36,195 nucleotides of DNA, taken from positions 1-36,195 of the forward strand of contig CAAEIM010000128.1 in the NCBI GenBank assembly GCA_900755995.1, in the 5' to 3' direction. A program made the translations under genes and the position numbers. Positions 7,566 through 14,059 of the stretch are shown here, one piece after another; the first letter of the stretch is position 1; each line of letters opens with the position of its first letter. This DNA is from Clostridia bacterium. Lineage in GTDB: Bacteria > Bacillota > Clostridia > Oscillospirales > Acutalibacteraceae. A model generated the notes under the pieces. That model saw nothing but the letters and a program-made list of their open reading frames with translations, made no database searches and had not been told where the DNA came from.

Positions 7566-8485
7566 GATTTGAATTAAGTACGAGGAGCGGTGTTCTCAGT
7601 CTGCCCTCGCCTATCAGCGTGGTGTATAACAGTGAATACTTTGTGCCCGCCGATGATATTTCGGTTGAAATTCCGTATATTGAGGGATGTGATGACGGGG
7701 ATTTTCTCTTTGGCTACGAGGACGACAGGCTTGTGTTTAAGGGACAGGCTGACGAGATTGTTACGCAGAAGAACGGCGATAAGATTACCGTGAAAATTAC
7801 CGCAAGGAGTATGGCGGGAATTTTGCTTGACAATGAGGCTGAACCCTGTATTTATTTTAACGCCTCGTCATCGGTTATTTTTGACAGACACCTAAGACCG
7901 TTCGGCTTTGAGGACTACACGGGCGACAATGAACCGTATTTCGGATATGTGAGAATAAGCAAGGGAATGAGCGAATGGCAGGTGCTTGAAAATTACTGTA
8001 TGAATAAGTACGGAAGGATTCCGAGAATTACGGGAAACGGCAGGGTTATTTTCAGCGGTTTGCCAGATGAGAAAAAGCTTTGCTTTGGCAAGGACGAGCA
8101 GTATGGTTATACATCTATAAAGAGCACGCTCAGGCGCTATAAGACGATTTCTGAGGTACGGCTCAGGCTTGAAAAGGGAAATATGTACAAGAGTACCGTA
8201 AAAAACAACCTTGCCGACAGCCGTATGGTGCGCAGAAGATATGTTGACGCACTGTCAGGCGGCGGCTCAATAGACACCGCTGACAGAATGATTAAAAACA
8301 GCAACAGTGAGCAGCTTGAGCTTATGCTTGAGTGTCCGTACAGGCTTATGTGCGAGGTGGGGAGCAGTGCAAGCATCAGCGATGAAATTTTGGGCAGGAT
8401 TGACGGGCTTTATGTCAGCCGTCTGAGGTATATTCTGAGCAATAATGAAGAAAAAACAGTTGTTAAGTTGAGAAAGGAAGTTTGA
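7559..8485 (+). CDS. baseplate hub protein, gpD/XkdQ-like
   Basis: This is the probable central hub of a contractile-type baseplate (P2 gpD, PBSX XkdQ, T4 gp27 family). It has 308 aa, with strands at the N-terminus (SADDI-type pattern seen as FVPADDISVEIPY), then GDFLFGYEDDRLVFKGQADEI, a motif common in these hubs, then KITVKITARSMAGILLDNEA. The C-terminal half includes YRLMCEVGSSASISDEILG and YVSRLRYILSNNEEKTVVKL, also usual. The GTG start at 7559 follows AAGGTG by eight bases and overlaps the LysM gene. A hub implies a puncturing or adsorption tip even though no sheath is seen. Confidence 0.8.
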   Translation: MLRFELSTRSGVLSLPSPISVVYNSEYFVPADDISVEIPYIEGCDDGDFLFGYEDDRLVFKGQADEIVTQKNGDKITVKITARSMAGILLDNEAEPCIYFNASSSVIFDRHLRPFGFEDYTGDNEPYFGYVRISKGMSEWQVLENYCMNKYGRIPRITGNGRVIFSGLPDEKKLCFGKDEQYGYTSIKSTLRRYKTISEVRLRLEKGNMYKSTVKNNLADSRMVRRRYVDALSGGGSIDTADRMIKNSNSEQLELMLECPYRLMCEVGSSASISDEILGRIDGLYVSRLRYILSNNEEKTVVKLRKEV

Positions 8486-8486
8486 T

Positions 8487-8825
8487 ATGTGGATTGCAGA
8501 AAGTTTGAGCAAAAGCTCAATAAATAAGCCGACAGCAGTCATCGGAAATGTGGTAGGCAGTGAAACAGGCAAAACAGCGGTTGTCGCCTCGGGCGAATAC
8601 AGAGGCCTTAGAAATGCTGCACCCTACGGAATTTTTTCCGTTCCGCCGGCAGATGTAAACGCAGTGGTGCTTCCGCTTGCAGACGGTGAGGTTTGCATTG
8701 GGGTGACCACTGAGGCAAAAACGGTTAATCCCGGAGAAATTCTGCTCAGGTCAAAGGGTGGAGCTGAAATTTATCTGAAAAATGACGGCTCGGTTTATAT
8801 TAACGGGGCAAAGGTGGGTGGTTGA
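8487..8825 (+). CDS. baseplate spike-like / XkdR-type protein
   Basis: This 112-aa protein begins at ATG 8487 after AAAGGAAG. The central part (GSETGKTAVVASGEYRGLRNAAPYGIFSVPPADVN) followed by DGEVCIGV, GEILLRSKGGAEIYLKNDGSVYINGAKVGG resembles the OB-fold plus beta-helix of small spike proteins (P2 gpV/Mu gp45 type), whose C-terminus reads as repeated 'GGAxIxLxxDGxVxIxG' strands. In PBSX-like clusters the DUF2577-type XkdR lies here. I see the GAEIYLKNDGSVYING stretch clearly, which favours a spike. Its placement directly after the hub gene is consistent. Confidence 0.72.
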   Translation: MWIAESLSKSSINKPTAVIGNVVGSETGKTAVVASGEYRGLRNAAPYGIFSVPPADVNAVVLPLADGEVCIGVTTEAKTVNPGEILLRSKGGAEIYLKNDGSVYINGAKVGG

Positions 8826-9171
8826 TACGGATGTTCTTATCAAAGACGGAGAAATAGCAACCGACAGCAGCGGCAGCTACATTCATATCTCGGGCGATGA
8901 CGAGCTTGTACAGCAGGCATATATCCGAATCTTTGCAAAGCTCGGAGGCTTTGTGTATAACAGAGAGCTTGGCTCTGAGATTTACAAAAGAGATTTTAGT
9001 GATGAAAACTTTGCGGAAAAAATCAATCTGATGATGGCGCAGGCTTTAAAGGACTGCCCAAAGGTAAAGGCGGAGGTTATTTCTTACAGACGTCCGAAAA
9101 TAAAAATAAGGCTGAGCTGCAACAGCAGTGTGAGGGAGGAGACTATTGACACCGATGATTACGTACGATGA
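8818..9171 (+). CDS. baseplate wedge protein, gp25/W-like (XkdS type)
   Basis: This is a small lysozyme-like fold wedge subunit (T4 gp25/P2 gpW/PBSX XkdS). The best start is GTG 8818, overlapping the previous stop by eight bases; an upstream in-frame start at 8782 would overlap more. The protein (117 aa) has VLIKDGEIATDSSGSYIHISGDDELVQQAYIRI, matching the wedge pattern of a long helix after a beta pair, then FVYNRELGSEIYKRDFSDENF and a closing strand KIKIRLSC. It is followed by baseplate J in a 26-base overlap, exactly the W-J order of P2, Mu and PBSX. Confidence 0.78.
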   Translation: MVDTDVLIKDGEIATDSSGSYIHISGDDELVQQAYIRIFAKLGGFVYNRELGSEIYKRDFSDENFAEKINLMMAQALKDCPKVKAEVISYRRPKIKIRLSCNSSVREETIDTDDYVR

Positions 9172-10213
9172 GATTTATAACAGAATGAAAGCGAATTACG
9201 TTATAGAGAGCAGGGTTGAATTTGACGAGGCAAGCGATACTGCAATCAGACTGAGGCTGCTTGCAGGTGAGATTTTTAACGCAGCAGCAAATGTCGAATG
9301 GCTGAAAAAACAGATGTTTGTTTCTACCGCAAGCGGAAAATATCTCGATTATTTTGCTTCTCAGCGTGGACTGGAGCGAAAAAAGGCGCAAAAGGCGCAG
9401 GGGGAACTGACATTTTTTATAAATGAGACTATAGAAAATGATATTTTTATTCCTAAGGGAAGTATGGTTGCTACCGCCGACATAAGTCCCAAACGCTATG
9501 TTACGACAGAGGACGCAGAAATTCGTGCAGGAAATACGCTTGTAAGCGTTTCGGCTGAGGCGGATAAGGCAGGAAAGGAGTATAATATTCTTATAGAAGA
9601 GGCAAAAATTATTGTTTCTGCACCCGCTGAAATAAATTATTCCTATAACAGAGAGGCATTCGAGGGCGGTTGTGATGAGGAAACAGATGATGAACTGAGA
9701 GAAAGAATAAGGAAAAGCTTTCTTGTGCCGTCAAACGGAACAAACAAGGCGTATTACGAAAAGCTTGTGCTGAGCGTTCCCGGCATTACCAAGGCGGGAA
9801 TTATTGCAAAAAACCGAGGCGTCGGTACGGTGGATGTGTATGTGAGCAACGGCGACAACTTTCCACCTGAAACTGCGATTGCGCAGGCACAGGAGCTTGT
9901 AAGCAAAAACAGAGAGCTTAATGTTGATGTTAAGGTTATGGCGGCTCAGAGAAAAAACGTAAATTTAAACCTTTCTGTCAGTGCCGCCGAGGGTTATATG
10001 AGGAATGACATAAATACAATCTGCTCAGAGGTATTTAAACTTTATCTAAATGAAATTGCAATCGGGGGCACTATGTATGCTACAGAGCTTGGCAGAAGGC
10101 TGCTCAACAGCGGATGTATTGTATCGTACAAATTTTCTGCTGATTTTAATGATGTAACAGCCTCCGCCGCCCAGTGCCTTGCTCCCGGCACAATAAACAT
10201 TGAGGTGAGATGA
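9146..10213 (+). CDS. baseplate J-like protein
   Basis: This is the wedge protein of contractile-type baseplates (Baseplate_J family; P2 gpJ, Mu gp47, PBSX XkdT). It has 355 aa, of normal length. N-terminal residues 1-80 include AAANVEWLKKQMFVSTASGKYLDYFASQRGLER, the family's opening signature. The middle holds a beta domain with IPKGSMVATA and GKEYNI. Residues about 170-215 hold GGCDEETDDELRERIR, the most diagnostic motif, followed by NGTNKAYYEKLVLSVPGI. GGGAGGA (9134-9140) selects TTG 9146 over ATG 9155. With its neighbours it implies a complete baseplate wedge. Confidence 0.93.
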   Translation: MTPMITYDEIYNRMKANYVIESRVEFDEASDTAIRLRLLAGEIFNAAANVEWLKKQMFVSTASGKYLDYFASQRGLERKKAQKAQGELTFFINETIENDIFIPKGSMVATADISPKRYVTTEDAEIRAGNTLVSVSAEADKAGKEYNILIEEAKIIVSAPAEINYSYNREAFEGGCDEETDDELRERIRKSFLVPSNGTNKAYYEKLVLSVPGITKAGIIAKNRGVGTVDVYVSNGDNFPPETAIAQAQELVSKNRELNVDVKVMAAQRKNVNLNLSVSAAEGYMRNDINTICSEVFKLYLNEIAIGGTMYATELGRRLLNSGCIVSYKFSADFNDVTASAAQCLAPGTINIEVR

Positions 10214-10686
10214 TGGATAATTTTACATCTATGTCACGAAAGCTTAAAAGTACAAAGATATATTCTGTGGTGCGGGGAGGAAGAAATTATGCGGAGCTAA
10301 AGGCTTATACGGCAGGACTTGAAATGCTTACATATGAGCTTGACGCAATGCTGAGAGAATATTATATTGACACCTCTTTGGGCTACGGAATAACCGAGAA
10401 GGAACGCTTTATGGGTGCGGTAAGAGAAGATTTGAACTTATTGGAAAGAAAAGAGCTTCTCAAAATAAGAGAACAGACTAATGAGAGATTTTGCACTCCT
10501 GAGGCATTTAATAAAATCTTGTCGGGCTATGGGCTTAAAAGCTACGAAATAGTTGAAAACTGTTCGCAAAATTCGCTTACTATTAATATAGGCGATAAGC
10601 TTGACGAGAAAAGTAAGGCGTGGGTTGAAAGAATGATTGAAAACGACTTTCCTGCGCATCTTGAAATAAATGTCAAATATATTTAA
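10213..10686 (+). CDS. tail protein I / XkdU-like baseplate protein
   Basis: This is the third wedge component (P2 gpI, PBSX XkdU, DUF2313-type). It has 157 aa, with a helical start (MDNFTSMSRKLKSTKIYSVV, then YELDAMLREYYIDTSLGYGITEKERFMGAV) and a C-terminal beta-alpha-beta with SLTINIGDKLDEKSKAWVERMIENDFPAHLEINVKY, typical of the family. Tandem ATG codons at 10210 and 10213 are both possible; the GAGG at 10202-10205 spaces better to 10213. It is the last gene of the operon: no tail fibre, fibre chaperone, holin or endolysin follows, and the next gene is convergent. Confidence 0.8.
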   Translation: MDNFTSMSRKLKSTKIYSVVRGGRNYAELKAYTAGLEMLTYELDAMLREYYIDTSLGYGITEKERFMGAVREDLNLLERKELLKIREQTNERFCTPEAFNKILSGYGLKSYEIVENCSQNSLTINIGDKLDEKSKAWVERMIENDFPAHLEINVKYI

Positions 10687-10688
10687 GC

Positions 10689-10725
10689 AAAAAAGTACCC
10701 CTACTGTATGAATAACAGCAGGGGT
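10689..10725 (-). terminator. intrinsic terminator of the CpXC gene
   Basis: An 11-bp stem with one mismatch (ACCCCTACTGT / ACAGCAGGGGT, 10697-10725) is followed on the minus strand by TTTTTT (A-run 10689-10694). It ends the minus-strand gene whose stop is at 10742. It lacks a T-run on the plus strand, so it is at best a weak stop for the phage-type operon. Confidence 0.8.
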
Positions 10726-10741
10726 GAGTGTGTTAAAAAGC

Positions 10742-11440
10742 TCAGTCCTCACTAAGCTTTCTGATTTTTTCCATTTTTCGTGAGCGTTTGTAGCGGTAAA
10801 GTACATTTTCTGCCCACTCTCTGTCAATTTTTATAAAACCTCTCAGCTTTTTGTCTTTATATGCAAATTTATCTATTATGCTCTTTGACTTGCCGTAAAT
10901 TTCAAGCCTTGCGGTCTGCACATACGGCTCTTTGTTTTTTCCTGTAAAGTAGGTAAAGCCCATTGTATTGGTTTCTCTGTCATACATTGAAAGGTAGCCT
11001 TCGGTAACCTCAATATTGTTGAGCTTTTTTGAAACGGTTTGGCTAATCGCAAGCTTTGTAAGCTCCACAGCCATATCGTCAAGTCCCGATTCAAAAATAA
11101 ACACCTTTTCCTTAAATGCGTTAAAGTTCGGCACAATTCTTTTACTGATGTTGCGCAGTTTGCTGTATTTGTTCTCAAGCTCGTTGTCGCAGAGCTGAAA
11201 ACGATCGATTTTTGGAATAAGATAAACCATAAATCGGTTTTTCATATCATTATATAGAAGCGGATAATTAAGCTTGGCTGTGTAAGCGCAGGACGGACAT
11301 ACAAAATCAAAAAGTTCGCCGCTGAGCACTCTTTTGCGGATGGTGTTATCCCTTGCAGGATTAACACTTGTGTGAATTTCAGCCTTGCTCAGCTCGCCGC
11401 ACCCCGGACACACTATCGCCTTTATTACCTTGTCCGACAT
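10742..11440 (-). CDS. CpXC-domain zinc-ribbon protein
   Basis: This 232-aa soluble protein has two CPxC knuckles: CPGC at residues 11-14 and CPSC at 48-51. They are separated by the FDFVCPSCAY type spacing of the CpXC family (PF14353), found in many Firmicutes with unknown function. The rest (residues 55-232) is mixed alpha/beta with a basic C-terminal helix (YRYKRSRKMEKIRKL). There is no signal peptide or membrane segment, so it acts in the cytoplasm. AAAGAGGTG precedes the ATG. It converges with the phage-type operon and diverges from the coiled-coil gene. No biochemical role can be assigned; zinc binding is inferred. Confidence 0.8.
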   Translation of the reverse strand: MSDKVIKAIVCPGCGELSKAEIHTSVNPARDNTIRKRVLSGELFDFVCPSCAYTAKLNYPLLYNDMKNRFMVYLIPKIDRFQLCDNELENKYSKLRNISKRIVPNFNAFKEKVFIFESGLDDMAVELTKLAISQTVSKKLNNIEVTEGYLSMYDRETNTMGFTYFTGKNKEPYVQTARLEIYGKSKSIIDKFAYKDKKLRGFIKIDREWAENVLYRYKRSRKMEKIRKLSED

Positions 11441-11463
11441 ATTTGAACACCTCTTTCAAAGTA

Positions 11464-11492
11464 ATTATATCAAACAAGCACATTTTTAACAA
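11464..11492 (-). promoter_or_regulatory. sigma-A promoter of the CpXC gene
   Basis: On the minus strand TTGTTA (plus 11487-11492) and TATAAT (plus 11464-11469) are separated by 17 bases, about 24 bases upstream of the start codon. The match to the sigma-A consensus is strong. Confidence 0.75.
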
Positions 11493-11510
11493 GCAAATTC
11501 AAAAAAAATA

Positions 11511-11539
11511 TTGATTTTATCATTAATATCTGTCATAAT
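11511..11539 (+). promoter_or_regulatory. sigma-A promoter of the coiled-coil gene
   Basis: TTGATT (11511-11516) and CATAAT (11534-11539) are 17 bases apart and about 50 bases upstream of the start at 11591. This promoter is divergent from that of the CpXC gene. Confidence 0.65.
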
Positions 11540-11590
11540 AATAGTGATATAAAAACGAATCCGCATTTTTGCGTTAAAGGAGATATTGCT

Positions 11591-12196
11591 ATGACTTTTT
11601 TTGATACCGTAAAGGGTACAGTCAGCACAGCTGTTGATACTATTTCTAATGTTACTCAGGATATTGTTGAGAAAAACCGCACAAACGCCAAGCTTAACCG
11701 CCTGCGCCTGATAATGAAATCTGAAAGCGAGCTTATGAACAGAGCATACATTGCGCTGGGCAAGGCAAGCTATGAGAGCGCAAAAAAAGGCGAGAGTATT
11801 CCCGAAGAACAGCAGAAAAAGCTTTCTGAGGTTATTGAAAAGTCAAAGGTAAGGCTTGCAAAGGCAAGAGAGTGCTACCGTGAGATTGTTGACAGCACAA
11901 ACGATATTTTTTACGGTGTGCCCGAGCCAAAGCCTGCGGCTGAATACAAGAATGAAGATGTCGTAGATATTACTGTTGCCTGCTCAAATGAAAATGAGTA
12001 CAAAAATTCTCCGTTTGAGGCTCAGGCTGAGGAAGCTGCGCCTGCACCTGAAAAGGGAGAGCCGGCAGAGGCTAAGGAGTCTGTGGACAAGGAGATGGAG
12101 GCTCTCAAGGCTTATGTAAACAAGCTTTCACAGAGAGAGTCAAGCGGAGCAGACCTTCGTGCCGACACCGAAACAGACGATACAGAGCTGTTCTGA
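11591..12196 (+). CDS. coiled-coil protein of unknown function
   Basis: This 201-aa soluble protein is preceded by AAAGGAG. Residues 1-35 are amphipathic (FFDTVKGTVSTAVDTISNV), and residues 35-110 form long helices rich in Lys, Glu and Arg that fit a coiled coil (KKLSEVIEKSKVRLAKARECYREIV). The last 80 residues are acidic and Ala/Glu-rich, and probably disordered. There is no signal peptide, zinc knuckle or enzyme motif. I recognise the general type (short helical proteins of Ruminococcaceae that in some genomes end in a zinc ribbon) but no named family. It has its own promoter and terminator, so it is monocistronic. Function unknown. Confidence 0.8.
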   Translation: MTFFDTVKGTVSTAVDTISNVTQDIVEKNRTNAKLNRLRLIMKSESELMNRAYIALGKASYESAKKGESIPEEQQKKLSEVIEKSKVRLAKARECYREIVDSTNDIFYGVPEPKPAAEYKNEDVVDITVACSNENEYKNSPFEAQAEEAAPAPEKGEPAEAKESVDKEMEALKAYVNKLSQRESSGADLRADTETDDTELF

Positions 12197-12230
12197 ACAG
12201 ATTTTATTAATTGTGTTTAATTAAATTGAA

Positions 12231-12261
12231 ACCGTCGCTTGTGTTTGAGCGGCGGTTTTTT
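12231..12261 (+). terminator. intrinsic terminator after the coiled-coil gene
   Basis: A 9-bp GC-rich stem (ACCGTCGCT / AGCGGCGGT, one G-U pair) lies at 12231-12256, followed by TTTTTTA. It sits 35 bases after the stop codon. Confidence 0.85.
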
Positions 12262-12535
12262 ATCTTAAAATGTTCGGTAATATGCTCGGTGGTTGTCGGG
12301 CACATAAGTGTGTAATTATTTAAAACTGTCTGCCCGAATACTACAAAATTTTTAACACTTGTTGTTATATAATAAATTACAAACGGCTCTTTTAGAAGCG
12401 TACCAAAATTCACCTTAAATTCACATCGCCGATATATCATTATCATATACTGATTTTATTATAGTAATAAAGTCAGAATAATTGTTTGTCTTTTAATGTA
12501 TTATAGTGAAATATCGCAAAATTTGTCATAATGAC
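12262..12535. other. intergenic stretch with one repeat arm and no gene
   Basis: There is no plausible gene in this stretch between a terminator and the next promoter. It includes one arm of the palindromic repeat family (12290-12335, listed separately). The rest is AT-rich. The minus-strand reading frame that covers 12207-12446 runs through a terminator and the repeat, so it is not credible. Confidence 0.55.
12290..12335 (-). repeat. single arm of the palindromic repeat family
   Basis: Read on the minus strand this begins GGGCAGACAGT and contains TAATTA, then CCGACAACCACCGAGC. It aligns without gaps to the right arm of the complete element at 13971-14016 (about 74% identity over 58 bases when extended through 12343). 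I see no matching left arm, so this looks like a half element. Confidence 0.6.
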
Positions 12536-12564
12536 TTGACAAAATTGCCCTATGGATTTATAGT
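12536..12564 (+). promoter_or_regulatory. sigma-A promoter of the first propeller gene
   Basis: A perfect TTGACA (12536-12541) and TATAGT (12559-12564) are separated by 17 bases. The start codon at 12642 lies about 70 bases downstream of the expected transcription start. The match is strong. Confidence 0.75.
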
Positions 12565-12641
12565 TATATGTATTATTATAAGTAATACAAGTTGCGTGTA
12601 AAAAAGTTGATTTGTATATAAAGAGGAGCAGTTTTTTACTG

Positions 12642-13865
12642 ATGAAGAAGTTTATATTAATATTTGTTACGGTATTGGCTGTGTCAGGGGTTTCTGTTTT
12701 TGCCGCATATAATGTTCCAAACGGAACAAATACCTCAAAATACGGAAGAACATATCCTATGGCTTCAACGTCTGTGTACAGGGTGCCTGTTCAGATTGCA
12801 ACATCGGCAAGCGTTGATATGTCAGACTTTGAGCTTACCAAAAATTCTCCGTCCAAGCTTAACCTTAAATGCTCTGACGAGTATATGGAGGAGTGCTTTC
12901 CCAACAACACTTATCACCCAAAGGTGCTTGATTTGGGCAAGGACGGCTGGAATGATTACCGTTACTGGGTTTCATACACCCCGTATCCCGGCGGAAGCGA
13001 TGAGTACGAAAATCCGCATATTATGGCTACAAATGATTTAATAAACTATTCTGAAATCAAGTTTCCCCAGCCGATACCTTATAATTATAAAAAGGGCGTC
13101 CGCTTTAATTCAGACAGTCACATTGTTTTTAATGATGATTTAAACAGACTGGAAATTTTCTGGAGATATACGGATTACGATATTGACTATGCCTCAATTC
13201 TTATGAGCTATTCATATGACGGCAACACCTGGAGCAATGCCGAAACCGTATTTGAAACCTACGACCGCAAAAAGGAAGATATGGTCAGTCCCGCCATTAT
13301 CTATGATAACGGCAAATACAGAGCTTGGTATGTAAATGGTTACAAGGTAAAGTACCGTGAGCTGAATGACGGGAAATGGTCAAGGGAAAAGACCTGTGAC
13401 CTGCCATATGAGAACGGCGCATATACCTGGCACATTGACCTTATTGAAAATAACGGAAAATACGAAATTCTGACTTGTGCAACCACTGACAAAGAAGACA
13501 GAAAGCATATGAATCTTTACTATGCTCAGTCGGACGACGGGTTAAAGTGGAGCACTGCGAAAACGGTTCTTAAGCCCACCGGTTATGACGATGACTGGGA
13601 CGGTAACGGCCTTTACAGGTCAACCTTTATGTATTCGGAAGGAATTTACTATGTCCTGTATGGCGGAAGAAACGACAATAAGGATTTTGGAGTAGGGCTT
13701 CTTTTCGGCAAGGATATGTATAATCTTTATGGTACAAACTGCGACTATGTTTATGACGGAGCAAACAGTGCCCGGAAATTCTGGTATTGTGTTAATCAGT
13801 ACAAGGACTTTACAGGTGAACCCGAAGAAAATGCAGCCGGCTTTAAAGCCGAAGAAATTGAGTGA
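12642..13865 (+). CDS. secreted five-bladed beta-propeller protein (glycosidase fold), copy 1
   Basis: This protein has a signal peptide (MKKFILIFVTVLAVSGVSVFA, cleaved near residue 21). The rest shows five repeated blade patterns typical of the GH32/43/62/68 clan-like fold: YHPKVLDLG.., YRYWVSYTPYP, SDSHIVFNDDLNRLEIFWRY, MVSPAIIYDNGKYRAWYV, YTWHIDLIENNGKYEIL, and GLYRSTFMYSEGIYYVLYGG. Candidate acidic residues occur in these blades, but I cannot assign a catalytic set or a substrate. ATG 12642 (GAGGAG at 12623-12628) starts the signal peptide; the in-frame TTG 12612 lies before the ribosome binding site. A paralogue follows at 14060. It acts outside the cell and may bind or cleave glycans. 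Confidence 0.8.
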   Translation: MKKFILIFVTVLAVSGVSVFAAYNVPNGTNTSKYGRTYPMASTSVYRVPVQIATSASVDMSDFELTKNSPSKLNLKCSDEYMEECFPNNTYHPKVLDLGKDGWNDYRYWVSYTPYPGGSDEYENPHIMATNDLINYSEIKFPQPIPYNYKKGVRFNSDSHIVFNDDLNRLEIFWRYTDYDIDYASILMSYSYDGNTWSNAETVFETYDRKKEDMVSPAIIYDNGKYRAWYVNGYKVKYRELNDGKWSREKTCDLPYENGAYTWHIDLIENNGKYEILTCATTDKEDRKHMNLYYAQSDDGLKWSTAKTVLKPTGYDDDWDGNGLYRSTFMYSEGIYYVLYGGRNDNKDFGVGLLFGKDMYNLYGTNCDYVYDGANSARKFWYCVNQYKDFTGEPEENAAGFKAEEIE

Positions 13866-13887
13866 TTTTTTAGCTGAGTTTTTAGCT

Positions 13888-14016
13888 GAGCAGACAGTAT
13901 GACTTTAATTTAAAACTCTATATTTCCGATAATCAGTTTTATATAGCTTTAACTACAGGAAATTGCTCGGTGATTGTCGGTCACAAGAGTTTATAATTAT
14001 ACGATACTATCTACTC
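13888..14016. repeat. 129-bp imperfect palindromic repeat, MITE-like
   Basis: The left arm, 13888-13935, starts GAGCAGACAGTATGA and runs through TAATTT, AAACTC and CCGATAATCA. The right arm, 13971-14016, read on the minus strand, starts GAGTAGATAGTATCG and runs through TAATTA, AAACTC and CCGACAATCA. The arms can pair over about 46 bases around a 35-base centre. A 12-bp TTTTTAGCTGAG is tandemly repeated at 13867-13890. No reading frame is inside. Related single arms occur at 12290-12335 and 30789-30834. This looks like a small non-autonomous element or a structured repeat; which one is an inference. Confidence 0.65.
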
Positions 14017-14059
14017 GATTAGGCGCATCCCACCGACTGCTATTATAGGAAGGATACAT

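Noticed and set aside
1..10686. Attachment-site direct repeats flanking the phage-type operon
   Set aside because: I could not find a matching repeat at the right end and the left end may be outside the window, so no att site can be claimed.
12207..12446. Minus-strand reading frame of 79 aa
   Set aside because: It runs through the terminator and a repeat arm, has no ribosome binding site, and its odd residues come from the repeat; it is explained by the palindromic family.
12284..14024. CRISPR-like repeats from the similar 60-base stretches at 12.3 and 14.0 kb
   Set aside because: They are two divergent copies 1.7 kb apart with genes between them and no regular spacers; the inverted-arm structure fits a MITE-like repeat.
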